In this document: positions 6,009 to 12,188 of the stretch, piece after piece
Numbering within the stretch: position 1 is the stretch's first letter
Layout: every line of letters begins with the position of its first letter
From: Actinomycetota bacterium
GTDB lineage: Bacteria; Actinomycetota; Actinomycetes; Nanopelagicales; Nanopelagicaceae
Length of the DNA: 12,188 nt
Assembly (NCBI GenBank): GCA_009700715.1
Contig: WLLM01000012.1
Span: forward strand, 1 to 12,188
Direction: 5' to 3'
Translations under genes and position numbers: made by a program
Notes under the pieces: model-generated
What the model saw: only the letters and a program-made list of their open reading frames with translations
What the model was told of the DNA's origin: nothing
Databases searched by the model: none

Positions 6009-7238
6009 TTATCGGAGCGCGCTCAAGCGGGCGTGAAGGGCGTAGGCGCCAGGATCGGTCAGGCTTGCCACTTGATCGATGATTATGCGCATGCGCGAGG
6101 TCTCATCGCTAGAACTTTCCCAATCTTTAACAAATATTGAATCTAGGGCAGTTGCCGCGTGCTTATGCAACATTTCAACGAGTTCCTTAATAACGATCTG
6201 CTGCTTGGCATAGCGCTCTTGCGAGATTGCGGCGTTAATTAAGTAATGTCCGGCAACTGCCTTGAGAAAATCAACTTCAACTTCTTGTTCACGCGGAATC
6301 ACCAAATCTGCTTCATAACGTTGCAGTGGACCGGTGCCATGAACTTTGCGAGTCTCGAGTTCTGCGGCCAATACGAAGCGACCGATTAGCTGAGATGTTG
6401 AATCCTTTAACCGCGCTAGCGAGCGGTGGCTTCCATCGTAATAACGCGGCCAACAAGATAGTTGCTGAAGTCGTTGCAAAGCCGCAGCTGCTTCATCCTT
6501 GGTAGCCGTTGATCCGTAGCCATCTTGCATCTCTTTATGCAAGATATCGAAGTCACGTTCAAAGTTATCAACTTTAATCTGGCCAACAAAAATGGCATCT
6601 TCTAAATCGTGAACTGAATAAGCGCAGTCATCTGACCAATCCATAATCTGCGCTTCGATACATTTACGATCAGCAGGCGCGCCTTTGCGCATCCAGTTGA
6701 AGATTTCTACATCATCGTCATAAACGCCAAACTTACGGGGATTAATTGCGCGTGGCCAAGGGTATTTGGTTGCAGCATCAAGGGATGCGCGCGTTAAATT
6801 CAACCCAACGCTCTTGCCATCTTCATCGACAGTTTTTGCTTCAATGCGCGTTAGCAATCGAAAACTTTGCGCGTTACCTTCAAAGCCGCCAAAATCTTTT
6901 GCAACGTCAGCTAGCGCTTCTTCACCATTGTGGCCAAAAGGTGGATGTCCCAAGTCGTGCGATAAACATGCGGTTTCGAGTAGATCTGGATCTGCGCCAA
7001 GTGATTCACCTAGCTCGCGACCAATTTGTGCACATTCGAGCGAATGAGAAAGACGAGTGCGTTGAAAATCATTCTCCCAAGGCACTGCCACTTGTGTTTT
7101 TGCAGCTAAGCGACGAAGCGCTGCAGAGTGAATAACGCGAGCACGATCGCGCATAAATTCGGTACGACCAGCACGCTTTGCTGGTTCAAAGAGAAAGCGC
7201 TCTTGATCTTTATCTGTGTAATTGCGCGCCTCGCTCAT
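6009..7238 (-). CDS. dgt: Deoxyguanosinetriphosphate triphosphohydrolase-like protein (HD domain)
   Basis: HD-superfamily dNTPase predicted to hydrolyse dNTPs to deoxynucleosides and triphosphate, limiting dNTP pools; cytoplasmic. It has 409 residues, typical of the bacterial dGTPase-like type 2 group. The metal-site HD signature is intact: H65 (TRLSHSLECAQ), H94-D95 (CLSHDLGHPPFGHNGE, 91-106), and the distal Asp in WSDDCAYSVHDLED (201-214). The N-terminal RDRARVIHSAALRRLAAKTQ (30-49) is also characteristic. Members of this group usually need dNTP activation and may act on several dNTPs, so strict dGTP specificity is not implied. It is immediately downstream of the SanA-like gene and upstream of dnaG. 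A TAGGGT hexamer six bases before the ATG, overlapping the end of the upstream gene, could give it an independent leaderless transcript. Identity to family level is firm. Confidence 0.95.
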   Translation of the reverse strand: MSEARNYTDKDQERFLFEPAKRAGRTEFMRDRARVIHSAALRRLAAKTQVAVPWENDFQRTRLSHSLECAQIGRELGESLGADPDLLETACLSHDLGHPPFGHNGEEALADVAKDFGGFEGNAQSFRLLTRIEAKTVDEDGKSVGLNLTRASLDAATKYPWPRAINPRKFGVYDDDVEIFNWMRKGAPADRKCIEAQIMDWSDDCAYSVHDLEDAIFVGQIKVDNFERDFDILHKEMQDGYGSTATKDEAAAALQRLQQLSCWPRYYDGSHRSLARLKDSTSQLIGRFVLAAELETRKVHGTGPLQRYEADLVIPREQEVEVDFLKAVAGHYLINAAISQERYAKQQIVIKELVEMLHKHAATALDSIFVKDWESSSDETSRMRIIIDQVASLTDPGAYALHARLSALR

Positions 7239-7242
7239 AGCC

Positions 7243-7866
7243 CTACCCTAAATGATCGCTGATATGAATGCCGCGTCGGCCAAGGCTGACGTAAGCCAGA
7301 TAAGCCCCAGCTTCGCGCATTAAATAGCGACGCCCCGAGTTAGCCAGCGCATTTGGACCAGTCTTTACTGGAGAACAGGTGGCCACAACCCCTAAGTCAT
7401 TGGCCATTGTCATTGCGCGACGACAGTGAAATGGATCGGTAACGATGATGACATCTTCCATCTTCTTTATCTTCATAAACTTCACATAATTTTGTGTTGA
7501 TACCCAAGTATCACGACCAACTTCGAGTGAAGTTACCTTCTTAGATTTAACTCCGTTATTAGTCAGCCAATACTTTCCTGATGCGGCTTCAGTGGTGCGA
7601 TCACCAGGAGCGCCCGCGCCGACGGTGATTATGTGCGGCGCTAAACCAAGATCGTAAATTCGCTTTGCTTCAGTTAAGCGCGCTTCTAAAACTTCGCCTG
7701 GGCGACCATTCAATTGCGCTGCACCCAGTACAACAATGACATCACCTTCGCGTGTTAGCGTGTTATTTGCAGCCTGCCAAGTAACACCAACGGCATAAAG
7801 CGGTACCGCGATAACAATCAACGCGATTGCGGCAATTACGCGACGAATAATTTTAAAGAAGATCAT
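7243..7866 (-). CDS. SanA/YdcF-like DUF218 membrane-anchored protein
   Basis: A 207-residue protein. A basic start and hydrophobic segment (residues 4-29, KIIRRVIAAIALIVIAVPLY at 5-24) form one N-terminal membrane anchor. The rest is a DUF218 domain: VIVVLGAA (43-50), GRPGEVLEARLTEA (54-67), IITVGAGAPGD (79-89), TEA (92-94), LEVGRDTWVSTQN (114-126) and IVTDPFHCRRAM (141-152). Relatives include SanA and ElyC, linked to envelope integrity and polysaccharide or lipid-carrier metabolism in enterobacteria; the biochemical activity of this one is not known. Its ATG overlaps the dus stop codon as ATGA (7863-7866), so the two genes should be co-transcribed and translationally coupled. The dgt ATG follows five bases after its stop codon. 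Confidence 0.88.
   Translation of the reverse strand: MIFFKIIRRVIAAIALIVIAVPLYAVGVTWQAANNTLTREGDVIVVLGAAQLNGRPGEVLEARLTEAKRIYDLGLAPHIITVGAGAPGDRTTEAASGKYWLTNNGVKSKKVTSLEVGRDTWVSTQNYVKFMKIKKMEDVIIVTDPFHCRRAMTMANDLGVVATCSPVKTGPNALANSGRRYLMREAGAYLAYVSLGRRGIHISDHLG
7245..7250 (-). promoter_or_regulatory. Candidate -10 element, dgt (leaderless geometry)
   Basis: Minus-strand TAGGGT fits TANNNT and lies six bases (AGGGCT) before the dgt ATG, overlapping the last codons and stop of the upstream gene. The AGGG in the spacer is too close to the ATG for a normal Shine-Dalgarno site, although a ribosome-binding role cannot be excluded. Confidence 0.45.
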
Positions 7867-8999
7867 CCGCCCGAAAACGCATCCTCTAACTCAACTGATA
7901 CATCTTCATCTGGATCCAATAACCAGCCATCTGGCAAGGTTGGTGGACGACCATGGCTAACGCGCCCACGTGGTTTTTCGGCTACTTCAACTGGATATGG
8001 TTGATCAGTTAATTGATCGAGCAAAGTGCGAAGTTCGGCCAAAGATGAATGCATACCGAATTGTCGGCGCAGTTCGCTCGGAACTCTAAAGCCCTTTAAA
8101 TACCAAGCCATATGTTTACGCAGATCCCGACAACCGCGATCTTCAGATTCAAAGTAATCAACAATAAGTTCAGCATGGCGGAACATAACTTCGCGAACTT
8201 CAAAGAGCGAAGGCAGAACACGTTTTTCGCCACCTTTAAAAGATTCAACTAAGTCGGCAAATAACCAAGGGCGTCCTAGGCATCCGCGACCAACAACAAC
8301 GCCCGCACAACCTGTCTGTTCCATCATCGCTTTTCCGTCGGCGCCCGACCAGATATCGCCATTTCCAAGTACCGGTGTTCCGGTTGGCTTTAAATGTTCA
8401 ACTAGGCGCGCGATTGCTGACCAATCAGCTTTTCCTTCATACATCTGCTCTGCAGTGCGCGCATGCAGTGCCACCCAAGCAACGCCGCTATCTGATGCTG
8501 ACTTGGCTGCTTCTAAATATGTGTGGTGATCGGTATCAATACCGATACGCATTTTTACCGTGACCGGAATTCCAAATGGCTTTGCCGCTTGTACTGCAGC
8601 ATCGACAATTGATGAAAATAACTTTCGCTTATAAGGCAGCGCTGCTCCCCCACCTTTACGAGTTACCTTCGGAACTGGACAACCAAAGTTCATATCGATG
8701 TGATCAGCGAGATTTTCTTTGCCGATCATTGTTACTGCTGCACGCATCGTGTGCGGATCAACGCTGTACAACTGCACCGAACGAGGCCATTCTCCGGCGC
8801 CAGGAGCAATCATTCTTAAGGTATCTGGCCGTCTCTCAATTAAAGCTCGTGCTGTAACCATTTCCGAGACAAATAACCCAGCGCCTTGTTCGCGACAGAG
8901 CGCGCGAAAAGCAGAGTTGGTAATCCCCGCCATCGGCGCCAGAACCACAGGTGGATCGATTACATGGTCACCACTTGCAAGTGGCAGGGTCAGTGACAC
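7863..8999 (-). CDS. dusB: tRNA-dihydrouridine synthase, DusB-like
   Basis: FMN-dependent enzyme that reduces uridines in the tRNA D loop to dihydrouridine using NADPH. Numbered from the preferred GTG start (378 residues), it has the FMN-barrel start LAPMAGITNSAFR (20-32), FVSEM (43-47), the catalytic block MNFGCPVPKVTRKGGGAALP with active-site C107, VKMRIG (148-153), LHAR (178-181), and the phosphate-binding GNGDI (212-216) and VGRGCLGRPW (236-245). Start choice: the frame is open to a TTG at 9029, which would overlap glyS by 26 bases. The GTG at 8999 lies just past the glyS stop and gives an N-terminus that lines up with actinobacterial homologues (SLTLPLASGDHVIDPPVVLAP), so it is preferred. 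The C-terminal acidic tail (about 360-378) is not conserved. The gene is probably in one transcript with glyS and overlaps the next gene by ATGA. The family is certain; the DusB subgroup is likely. Confidence 0.93.
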   Translation of the reverse strand: MSLTLPLASGDHVIDPPVVLAPMAGITNSAFRALCREQGAGLFVSEMVTARALIERRPDTLRMIAPGAGEWPRSVQLYSVDPHTMRAAVTMIGKENLADHIDMNFGCPVPKVTRKGGGAALPYKRKLFSSIVDAAVQAAKPFGIPVTVKMRIGIDTDHHTYLEAAKSASDSGVAWVALHARTAEQMYEGKADWSAIARLVEHLKPTGTPVLGNGDIWSGADGKAMMEQTGCAGVVVGRGCLGRPWLFADLVESFKGGEKRVLPSLFEVREVMFRHAELIVDYFESEDRGCRDLRKHMAWYLKGFRVPSELRRQFGMHSSLAELRTLLDQLTDQPYPVEVAEKPRGRVSHGRPPTLPDGWLLDPDEDVSVELEDAFSGG

Positions 9000-9003
9000 T
9001 GAA

Positions 9004-10383
9004 TTAGCAACCGAGAAGTTTTGGAGCAAGCCAAGCTTCTACTTGATCAATGGCGATACGTTCTTGCGCCATCGTGTCACGATCGCGAATTGTCACTGCA
9101 TGATCATCAAGTGTTTCGAAGTCGATGGTTATGCAATAGGGAGTACCGATTTCGTCTTGGCGACGGTAACGACGACCGATTGCACCGGCATCATCGAAAT
9201 CAATATTCCAGTTCTTACGCAATTGCGCCGCAAGATCGCGCGCTTTTGGCGAAAGATCCGCGTTACGAGAAAGTGGCAATACCGCAGCCTTAACCGGAGC
9301 TAAACGGTGATCGAGCTTAAGTACCGCGCGCTTTTCCATCTCGCCCTTGGCATTTGGCGCTTCATCTTCGGTGAAAGCATCCATAAGGAAGGTAAGTGCG
9401 CAACGGTCTACACCTGCTGCTGGTTCGATTACAAAAGGAGTCCAGCGTTCGTTCTTCTCTTGATCGAAGTAAGAAAGATCCTTACCTGATGCAGCAGAGT
9501 GCGCCTTTAGATCGAAATCAGTGCGGTTAGCAATACCTTCGAGCTCGCCCCATTCGGTACCGGCGAATTCAAATTTATATTCGATATCAGCGGTGCGCTT
9601 TGAATAGTGTGACAACTTCTCTTTTGGATGATCGTAGATACGCAAGCGATCTGGGTTGATTCCGAGATCCTTGTACCAAGCAAGGCGAGTATCGATCCAG
9701 TACTGGTGCCAATCTTCATCGGTTCCAGGTACTACAAAGAACTCCATCTCCATCTGCTCAAATTCGCGAGTACGGAAGATAAAGTTTCCTGGAGTAATTT
9801 CATTACGAAATGATTTTCCGATTTGGCCGATACCAAATGGTGGCTTACGACGTGATGTCGTCATTACCTGGTCAAAGTTGATAAAGATTCCTTGCGCAGT
9901 TTCTGGACGTAAGTAAGCAAGTCCTGATTCATCTTCGACTGGTCCAAGGAAAGTTTTTAGCAAACCAGAAAATTGTTTTGGGGTTGTGAACTGGCCTTTA
10001 TTTCCGCAAGCAGGACAGTTCATATCTGTCAGTGATTCAAGCTTCTTCTTATGCTTTGCTTCATATGCTTCTTCAAGATGGTCTGCGCGATAACGTTTAT
10101 TGCAAGCAGTACATTCGGTTAGCGGATCGCTAAAAGTGGCAACGTGTCCGGATGCTTCCCAAACTTCGCGCGCCAAGATCACACATGAGTCGAGACCGAC
10201 AACATCTTCGCGGCCCATCACCATGGATTTCCACCATTGGCGCTTCACATTGTTTTTGAGTTCAACTCCGAGTGGGCCGTAATCCCATGAGGCGCGAAGT
10301 CCGCCGTAAATTTCTGATGAGGGATAAACAAATCCACGTCGCTTGGCGAGGGAAACAATATTTTCTAAACGATCTACGGCCAT
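9004..10383 (-). CDS. glyS: Glycine-tRNA ligase (class II, alpha2 type)
   Basis: Charges tRNA-Gly with glycine. At 459 residues it is the single-chain homodimeric type found in Actinobacteria, not the alpha2-beta2 type of many other bacteria. The N-terminus has [14 protein letters not shown] (15-28) and [12 protein letters not shown] (34-45). An insertion carries four cysteines, C91/C94 and C123/C126 (CTAC, CPAC), which probably bind zinc. Motif 2 is [20 protein letters not shown] (192-211) and motif 3 is [10 protein letters not shown] (324-333). The anticodon-binding domain covers about 365-459. The minus-strand sequence GGATGGAG about eight bases before the ATG is the best Shine-Dalgarno site in the window, in contrast to several neighbours. 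The gene is 63 bases downstream of the small monooxygenase-fold gene and just ahead of dus. All catalytic motifs are intact. Confidence 0.98.
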   Translation of the reverse strand: MAVDRLENIVSLAKRRGFVYPSSEIYGGLRASWDYGPLGVELKNNVKRQWWKSMVMGREDVVGLDSCVILAREVWEASGHVATFSDPLTECTACNKRYRADHLEEAYEAKHKKKLESLTDMNCPACGNKGQFTTPKQFSGLLKTFLGPVEDESGLAYLRPETAQGIFINFDQVMTTSRRKPPFGIGQIGKSFRNEITPGNFIFRTREFEQMEMEFFVVPGTDEDWHQYWIDTRLAWYKDLGINPDRLRIYDHPKEKLSHYSKRTADIEYKFEFAGTEWGELEGIANRTDFDLKAHSAASGKDLSYFDQEKNERWTPFVIEPAAGVDRCALTFLMDAFTEDEAPNAKGEMEKRAVLKLDHRLAPVKAAVLPLSRNADLSPKARDLAAQLRKNWNIDFDDAGAIGRRYRRQDEIGTPYCITIDFETLDDHAVTIRDRDTMAQERIAIDQVEAWLAPKLLGC

Positions 10384-10446
10384 CTCAAAATCTCCATCCG
10401 TCCGGCTGGCTGTCGGCGAATCACAACGGGCGTTGCAATCGTGTGC

Positions 10447-10722
10447 TTAGTTTATCTCGTAGGCCCCAGGTTCATCAATTGCACGAGCAAGAAGCGGAAT
10501 AGCTTCTAATTTGGTGCGCATCGCACTTAGCGCGCGGCGATATGAGCCAACATTTTCCCAACGAGTAACAAGCGCCCAGAGATTTGGTTGATCGAGATTC
10601 TGGCCAAACTCTCCATCGATAAATCCGGCACAGGAAGCCAGAGCGTCGTAAGCGGTTTTTATCTCTGCGGTAAATGCTGCGCTCTCAGAGAGCGGGAGTT
10701 CAAAGCGTGCAATCGCGATCAT
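10447..10722 (-). CDS. Small antibiotic-biosynthesis-monooxygenase (ABM) fold protein
   Basis: A 91-residue protein with the ferredoxin-like alpha-beta layout of the ABM/dimeric alpha-beta barrel superfamily. A first strand MIAIARFEL is followed by a helix with the segment FTAEIKTAYDALASCAGFID, then the strand WALVTRWENVGSYRRALS, where the Trp-x-x-xx-Tyr pattern is common in ABM proteins, and a final helix ending near PGAYEIN. The family includes cofactor-free oxygenases, haem-degrading enzymes and many of unknown role; no diagnostic haem ligand can be assigned here, so no substrate is claimed. It lies upstream of glyS on the same strand and diverges from the ZIP transporter gene with a 31-base gap. 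TAGAGT six bases before the ATG suggests a leaderless transcript that could continue into glyS. Confidence 0.8.
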   Translation of the reverse strand: MIAIARFELPLSESAAFTAEIKTAYDALASCAGFIDGEFGQNLDQPNLWALVTRWENVGSYRRALSAMRTKLEAIPLLARAIDEPGAYEIN

Positions 10723-10728
10723 TGTCCA

Positions 10729-10734
10729 ACTCTA
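10729..10734 (-). promoter_or_regulatory. Candidate -10 element, ABM-fold gene (leaderless geometry)
   Basis: Minus-strand TAGAGT fits TANNNT and lies six bases (TGGACA) before the ATG at 10722. A weak TTCATA, 18 bases further upstream, matches TTGACA at four of six positions. It is only seven bases away from the opposing -10 of the ZIP gene. Confidence 0.5.
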
Positions 10735-10741
10735 ATAGCGA

Positions 10742-10747
10742 TATCCT
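10742..10747 (+). promoter_or_regulatory. Candidate -10 element, ZIP gene (leaderless geometry)
   Basis: Plus-strand TATCCT fits TANNNT and lies exactly six bases (TCAGGT) before the ATG at 10754. The AGG within the spacer is only two bases from the ATG, too close for a standard ribosome binding site. Together with the opposing TAGAGT it makes a very compact divergent promoter pair. Confidence 0.45.
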
Positions 10748-10753
10748 TCAGGT

Positions 10754-11488
10754 ATGAACTTGGCCATTGCATTTGCTGCAATTACCGTCCTTGCCACAAC
10801 CTTTGGCGGATATGTTGCTCTCAAATCTAATGACCGCTTCCACTTAGTCCTCGGACTCTCAGCCGGACTTTTACTCGGCTTGGTTGGCTTTGATCTGCTA
10901 CCTGAAGTCTTCGAGATGAATACCGACTCAGTCTTAGGAGTTCCACAAGTTTCGGTTGCAATACTCGTTGGCTTCTTAGCGCTTCACATCATTGAAGGAA
11001 TATTCGGTGGGCACGAACCTGCCGAATCTGATTACGGACATGATCACGAACACCACAACATCGCCGGCACGCTTGGCGCAGTTGCTATGGGTGGACACGT
11101 ATTTCTCGACGGTATCGGTTTAGGCGTTGCCTTTAAAGTCAGCAACTCACTCGGATTCGCAGTATTTCTTGCCATCATGGTGCATGCATTTAGTGATGGG
11201 TTAAATACCGTTTCACTGATTGTGAAAAGTGGACATTGGACGAAGAAGAGTTTCCGCCTACTCGGACTCGACGCAGTCGCACGTATCGGTGGAGCAGCGG
11301 TTGGTTCTTATCTCGCACTAAATGATTCACTTCTAGCGCTTTACTTGGCGCTCTTCTCTGGCTTTGTAATTTATCTAGCGACTTCACATATCTTGCCAGA
11401 GGCGCACTCTCGCCATTCATCACGCTGGACATTCTTTGCCACACTTCTTGGCGTTCTAATCATGTGGGGCGTCGTCTCCACCATTTAA
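10754..11488 (+). CDS. ZIP-family divalent metal transporter
   Basis: A 244-residue polytopic membrane protein expected to import divalent metal, probably zinc. Hydrophobic segments lie near residues 3-23, 30-50, 66-84, 104-128, 132-156, 172-188, 192-213 and 226-243, the eight expected for ZIP proteins. The metal-site helices are GGHVFLDGIGLG (113-124; H115, D119) and VHAFSDGLNTVS (143-154; H144, D148). FDLLPE (46-51) and SHILPEAH (211-218) are the other conserved segments. A cytoplasmic His-rich loop with five histidines (H87, H96, H98, H100, H101) lies between the third and fourth segments. In the two core HxxxE-like motifs the acidic residue is Asp, not the common Glu. The gene diverges from the ABM-fold gene and converges on uppS, separated by three bases. 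The family is confident; metal preference is an inference. Confidence 0.9.
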   Translation: MNLAIAFAAITVLATTFGGYVALKSNDRFHLVLGLSAGLLLGLVGFDLLPEVFEMNTDSVLGVPQVSVAILVGFLALHIIEGIFGGHEPAESDYGHDHEHHNIAGTLGAVAMGGHVFLDGIGLGVAFKVSNSLGFAVFLAIMVHAFSDGLNTVSLIVKSGHWTKKSFRLLGLDAVARIGGAAVGSYLALNDSLLALYLALFSGFVIYLATSHILPEAHSRHSSRWTFFATLLGVLIMWGVVSTI

Positions 11489-11491
11489 AAA

Positions 11492-12188
11492 CTACGCCTT
11501 CCCGAACCGCCTGTCACGCTCCGAATAAATCTCGATAGCTTTCCAAAGTTGTTTTGGCGTCATATCTGGCCATAAGACATCCATAAAGACGAATTCGGCA
11601 TAGACCGATTGCCACGGCAAAAAGTTGCTGGTGCGCTGCTCCCCTGATGAGCGCAGGAACAAATCAACGTCACGCATCTTTGGTGAATACAAATACTTCT
11701 CAATCGTTTTCTCGGTAATTGCATCAGGCCTTAATTTTCCACGCTTTACATCGCGCGCCAGTGCAGCGGTCGCATCAACCAGTTCTGCGCGACCACCGTA
11801 GTTAACGCACATATTTAAAGTCAGTGTTTTATTCTTCTTCGTTAACTCTTGGGCTTCTTCTAGCTCAGAGATAACCGATTTCCATAAACGCTGCGGGCGA
11901 CCAATCCATTGGATCTTTACACCCATCTCATTTAAGCGATCACGACGGCGGCGCAATACATCGCGGCTGTAACCCATCAAGAACTTAACTTCTTCCGGCG
12001 TGCGCTTCCAGTTTTCGGTTGAAAAGGCGTAGGCACTTAACTCTTTAACGCCGAAACCAATTGCTGCTTCAACTAGATCAAAGAGAACTTTCTCGCCGGC
12101 TTCATGTCCTGCCGTACGTGCCAAGCCGCGATCTTTTGCCCACCGGCCATTGCCATCCATCACTATCGCGATGTGTTCTGGGATCTCG
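11492..12188 (-). CDS. uppS: Isoprenyl transferase (cis-prenyl/undecaprenyl-type diphosphate synthase), 5' end outside window
   Basis: Condenses isopentenyl diphosphate onto an allylic primer to make the long polyprenyl carrier used for peptidoglycan and other envelope polymers; membrane-associated on the cytoplasmic side. The frame is open to the right edge: the first visible residues are [20 protein letters not shown], the family's N-terminal motif with the catalytic Asp of MDGNGRWA (D at 12155-12157). The GTG at 12163 is therefore an internal Val codon, and only some N-terminal residues are missing. Further family blocks are [22 protein letters not shown] and the signature [15 protein letters not shown]. 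The C-terminus [15 protein letters not shown] is typical of actinobacterial members. Chain length cannot be read from the sequence. The gene ends three bases from the convergent ZIP gene. Confidence 0.95.
   Translation of the reverse strand, partial: EIPEHIAIVMDGNGRWAKDRGLARTAGHEAGEKVLFDLVEAAIGFGVKELSAYAFSTENWKRTPEEVKFLMGYSRDVLRRRRDRLNEMGVKIQWIGRPQRLWKSVISELEEAQELTKKNKTLTLNMCVNYGGRAELVDATAALARDVKRGKLRPDAITEKTIEKYLYSPKMRDVDLFLRSSGEQRTSNFLPWQSVYAEFVFMDVLWPDMTPKQLWKAIEIYSERDRRFGKA

Noticed and set aside
9000..9029. TTG start at 9029 for the Dus protein
   Set aside because: It would overlap glyS by 26 bases and add ten residues not expected from homologues; the GTG at 8999 is preferred, though not proven.
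8719..9303. Plus-strand open frame of 194 codons
   Set aside because: It is antisense to the strongly supported dus and glyS genes and shows no recognisable family motif.
11486..11494. Bidirectional terminator between the ZIP gene and uppS
   Set aside because: The stop codons are three bases apart and no stem-loop with T tract is visible around them.
12161..12163. GTG at 12163 as the uppS start
   Set aside because: Upstream codons encode PEHIAI, part of the conserved N-terminal motif, so this is an internal Val.

Overview
This is a chromosomal housekeeping segment from an actinobacterium with moderate GC and compact gene spacing. The gene order uppS - glyS - dus - dgt - dnaG - tRNA-Asn resembles the conserved actinobacterial order; in Mycobacterium tuberculosis, from memory, uppS, glyS, dgt and dnaG also lie close together in this order. 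The moderate GC, very short intergenic gaps and low use of Shine-Dalgarno sites fit a streamlined freshwater lineage such as acI/Nanopelagicales. That placement is an inference; no 16S rRNA or other decisive marker is in the window. I see no mobile element, CRISPR array or prophage, and no gene-free stretch longer than about 190 bases (3949-4128, which carries the tRNA).

Layout. On the plus strand at the left edge are the 3' end of galT and a complete galK, overlapping by 14 bases (Leloir galactose pathway). They converge on a minus-strand block: a single ACT-domain protein, a secreted or membrane-anchored HtrA-like S1C protease with a PDZ domain, and a DoxX-Rieske fusion protein. Next come tRNA-Asn(GTT), dnaG (primase), dgt (dNTP triphosphohydrolase), a SanA/YdcF-type DUF218 membrane protein, a DusB-like tRNA dihydrouridine synthase, glyS and a small antibiotic-biosynthesis-monooxygenase-fold protein, all on the minus strand. 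Diverging from the last is a plus-strand ZIP metal transporter, which converges on uppS (minus strand). The uppS gene runs off the right edge.

How the genes work together. galT and galK convert galactose toward glucose-1-phosphate and UDP-galactose. dnaG and dgt both serve DNA replication (primer synthesis and dNTP pool control). glyS, dus and tRNA-Asn serve translation, and uppS makes the polyprenyl carrier for cell-wall synthesis. The protease and the DoxX-Rieske protein act at or outside the membrane.

The two signals most worth a second look are these. (1) The DoxX-Rieske fusion carries a twin-arginine motif in the middle of the protein, suggesting mixed Sec/Tat membrane insertion. (2) TANNNT hexamers recur exactly six bases upstream of the ATG of five genes, and seven bases upstream of a sixth. 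This is the geometry expected of leaderless transcripts.
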